Source: Chloroflexota bacterium (GTDB taxonomy: Bacteria > Chloroflexota > Anaerolineae > JACRMK01). Taken from it: a stretch of 6,180 nt of DNA. This document shows positions 4,328 through 6,180 of the stretch, piece after piece (within the stretch, counting starts at the first letter, position 1; each line of letters starts with the position of its first letter). A program made the position numbers and the translations under genes. The stretch is from assembly GCA_016200765.1 (NCBI GenBank), contig JACQEC010000066.1, forward strand, positions 1 through 6,180, given 5' to 3'. The notes beneath the pieces are model-generated. The model was not told the DNA's origin. It did not search any database and saw nothing but the letters and a program-made list of their open reading frames with translations.

Positions 4328-6180
4328 ATGATGAACTCACACAAACCGCTCCAAAAGTTGAGGGTCTTTGTCGCGTTTCCTTCAGACGTGGCCACCGAAC
4401 GCGCCCGGCTGGGGACGGTCATCGAGGAGCTCAAACCGTTTGCCGAAATGGTCGGCGTCGCGCTGGAATTGCTCGATTGGCAAGGCGTGATACCCGACCT
4501 CGGCAACGCGGAAGACGTCATCCTCGAACAACTCAAGCCGACGACCTGGGACGTCTTCATCGGCATCCTCTGGCATCGCTTCGGCAGTCCGACCAAGCGC
4601 ACCGACCCGCAGAGCGGCAAACCGTACCTCTCCGGCACCGAACAAGAGTTTCGGATCGCCTATCGCCTCTGGCAGCGCTACAAGCGGCCGCGCATGATGT
4701 TCTTCTGGTGCAAGGCCGCGATTCCCCCTGACACGCTCGATCTCGAACAGTACCGACTGGTCAAAGACTTCTTCGCCGGTTTTGCGCCCGGCGCTGACCA
4801 CCCCGGCCTTTATCAAACCTATGAGAACGCCGCCGCTTTTGAGCCGCTCGTCCGCCGGAGCCTGACCAACTACCTCATCCAATACGCCGAACAGGTCAAA
4901 GGCCGCACATTGTCCACACAGGAGGTCGAATCGTTCGCGCCGCGCGCGCATGATTCGCTCCCGCGGCGCGCGCCCTTTTTTGGGCGCCGCAACGAGACCG
5001 CCACCGCCCTGCGCGCCTTGAGCCCGGACGACCGCGGCTGGGGGCTGGTGATTGACGGCATCGGCGGCATCGGCAAGACCGCGCTCGCCGTCGAGGTGGC
5101 CTACCTCTGCAAAGAGCGCGGCCTTTTTGACACCTTCGTCTTTGCCACCGCCAAGACCCTGCGGCTGGAGCCGAGCGGCATCAAGGATCAGGCGCTGGCC
5201 GAAACCACGCTCGACGGGCTGATCAGCGAGGCGGCGCGCGTGTTGGGTCACGCCAACATCGTGGACCTGGCCGGCGGCGAGCCGAAACAGCGCGCGCTGA
5301 TGGCCGCCCTGCACGGCAAGCGCACCCTGCTCATCTTTGACAACCTCGAATCGCTGAACATCACCGAGCAGAACCGCATCGGCGATTTCTTGCGCTACTT
5401 GCCCGACGGCTCCAAGGCCATCGTCACCAGCCGCCGCCGCCCCGGTGAATCGGCCGTGATCCTGCATCTGGAGCCGCTGACGTGGGACGAGGCGCGGGAG
5501 TTGATCGCCGATCAGGTGGCGCGCAACCCCAACGTGCAGATCGCGTTCGCCAAGGTGGGCGAGACCGCGTGGAAACAACTCTACGACGAGGCTGGCGGAT
5601 CGCCGCTGGCCATGGTCTGGACCATCGGCTTGATTCAGAGCAAGCGGCTGTCGTTCGGGCGCGCGCTGGCGATGGTGCGCGACGGCAGCATGGCGAACGC
5701 GCTGACGGCGTTCATCTACCGCGAGTCGCGCAAGACGATGGACGTGCACGAGTGGAGCGTGTTAAGCGCGCTGTCGCTGTTCGAGGGGCCGGCCACCTTT
5801 GACGCGCTCGCCGCGATCAGTCATCTGGAACGCCGACCGCTCGACTCGGTGTTGAGCCGCCTGAACGCGCTTAGCCTCGTGGACACCGATGGCGTGGATG
5901 GGGCCAGCGGCGAGGAGCGCTACACGATGCACCCGATGACGCGCCGTTTCGCGCGCACCGAGATGGCGCTGGACGCCCAATCCGCGCACGCGACCGGCCT
6001 GCGCTTTGCGCGCTACTGGGCGGAGTATGCGCAACGTTTCGGCGGCGATCAGGCAGATGGTCATACGGCTCATCATCAACTGGAAAGCGAGTGGCCCAAT
6101 CTGGACGGCGCGCTCAACTGGCTGTGGCAGACGGCCGGCCTCAAAGGCGACGTGGCCGAAGACAAGGCCGCGGCGCGGCT
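4328..6180 (+). CDS. STAND NTPase: DUF4062 plus NB-ARC plus helical repeats (partial, 3' end cut)
   Basis: The frame is open for 617 codons to the window edge; the C-terminus is missing. Residues are counted from ATG 4328 (4331 is equally possible). The N-terminal DUF4062 domain (about 11-129) shows LRVFVAFPSDVATER, then WDVFIGILWHRFGSPT (74-89), SGTEQEF (102-108) and the strand RPRMMFFW (120-127). An FFGRRNE block (217-223) opens an NB-ARC-type ATPase: Walker A GIGGIGKT (244-251), Walker B TLLIFDN (333-339, D338), sensor-like IVTSRRR (365-371), a GLPL-like GGSPLA (423-428) and a winged-helix MHD-like YTMHP (532-536). LESEWPNLDGALNW (585-598) looks like the entry to a TPR-type sensor array. 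Such proteins are nucleotide-driven switches that oligomerise after the repeats sense a trigger, with the N-terminal domain as effector or adaptor. The family is clear; the trigger and output are unknown. The gene is divergent from the TIGR04255 operon and shares its operator region. Confidence 0.9.
   Translation, partial: MMNSHKPLQKLRVFVAFPSDVATERARLGTVIEELKPFAEMVGVALELLDWQGVIPDLGNAEDVILEQLKPTTWDVFIGILWHRFGSPTKRTDPQSGKPYLSGTEQEFRIAYRLWQRYKRPRMMFFWCKAAIPPDTLDLEQYRLVKDFFAGFAPGADHPGLYQTYENAAAFEPLVRRSLTNYLIQYAEQVKGRTLSTQEVESFAPRAHDSLPRRAPFFGRRNETATALRALSPDDRGWGLVIDGIGGIGKTALAVEVAYLCKERGLFDTFVFATAKTLRLEPSGIKDQALAETTLDGLISEAARVLGHANIVDLAGGEPKQRALMAALHGKRTLLIFDNLESLNITEQNRIGDFLRYLPDGSKAIVTSRRRPGESAVILHLEPLTWDEARELIADQVARNPNVQIAFAKVGETAWKQLYDEAGGSPLAMVWTIGLIQSKRLSFGRALAMVRDGSMANALTAFIYRESRKTMDVHEWSVLSALSLFEGPATFDALAAISHLERRPLDSVLSRLNALSLVDTDGVDGASGEERYTMHPMTRRFARTEMALDAQSAHATGLRFARYWAEYAQRFGGDQADGHTAHHQLESEWPNLDGALNWLWQTAGLKGDVAEDKAAAR

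Noticed and set aside
5057..5074. Direct repeat GGCATCGGC x2.
   Set aside because: It simply encodes the glycine-rich Walker A loop GIGGIG; no separate repeat function is needed.
4382..5749. A 455-codon open frame on the minus strand, antisense to the STAND gene.
   Set aside because: Its translation is rich in His, Arg, Gln and Ala with no recognisable domain, as expected of an antisense shadow in GC-rich coding DNA. The plus strand has an unmistakable DUF4062-NB-ARC protein.
1..6180. tRNA, rRNA, CRISPR arrays, transposases, inverted terminal repeats or attachment sites.
   Set aside because: Read for these on both strands and none was seen; nearly all of the window is accounted for by coding sequence.

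Overview
The window looks like a piece of a GC-rich bacterial chromosome, most likely from Chloroflexota (Anaerolineae/Caldilineae-like). The reasons are a secreted deacetylase with a long Pro/Thr/Ala-rich linker, a DUF4062 plus NB-ARC STAND protein, and a cassette of rare families (TIGR04255, DUF5678-like, retropepsin-like). This lineage call is inference from style and gene content; no rRNA or other marker gene is present.

Layout. (1) Positions 1-126 hold the last 41 codons of an unidentified gene. (2) After an extended -10 promoter comes a plus-strand pair: a class I SAM methyltransferase (207-896) and, 13 nt later, a small charged helical protein of unknown function (910-1164). (3) Convergent to this pair, with stop codons one base apart, is a secreted or membrane-anchored NodB-type polysaccharide deacetylase (1166-2167, minus). 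(4) A tightly packed minus-strand operon follows, transcribed 4203 to 2235. It encodes a TIGR04255 family protein, a helical protein with a DUF5678-like C-terminus, and a single-domain retropepsin-like aspartyl protease. The genes are linked by ATGA and TGATG overlaps. (5) Divergent from that operon and running off the right edge is a large STAND NTPase (4328 to beyond 6180) with an N-terminal DUF4062 domain, an NB-ARC-type ATPase and the start of a helical repeat region.

The most interesting part is 2235-6180. The 124-bp region between the two divergent transcription units carries two back-to-back near-consensus sigma70-type promoters. An 18-bp near-perfect palindrome sits in the spacer of the leftward promoter and overlaps the rightward one. 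The three-gene operon and the STAND gene are therefore probably co-regulated, perhaps by one DNA-binding repressor, and could be a single module. STAND NTPases of this layout are typical of bacterial signalling and conflict systems. The role of the TIGR04255/DUF5678/protease cassette is not known to me. No RNA genes, CRISPR arrays, insertion sequences or convincing intrinsic terminators were seen.
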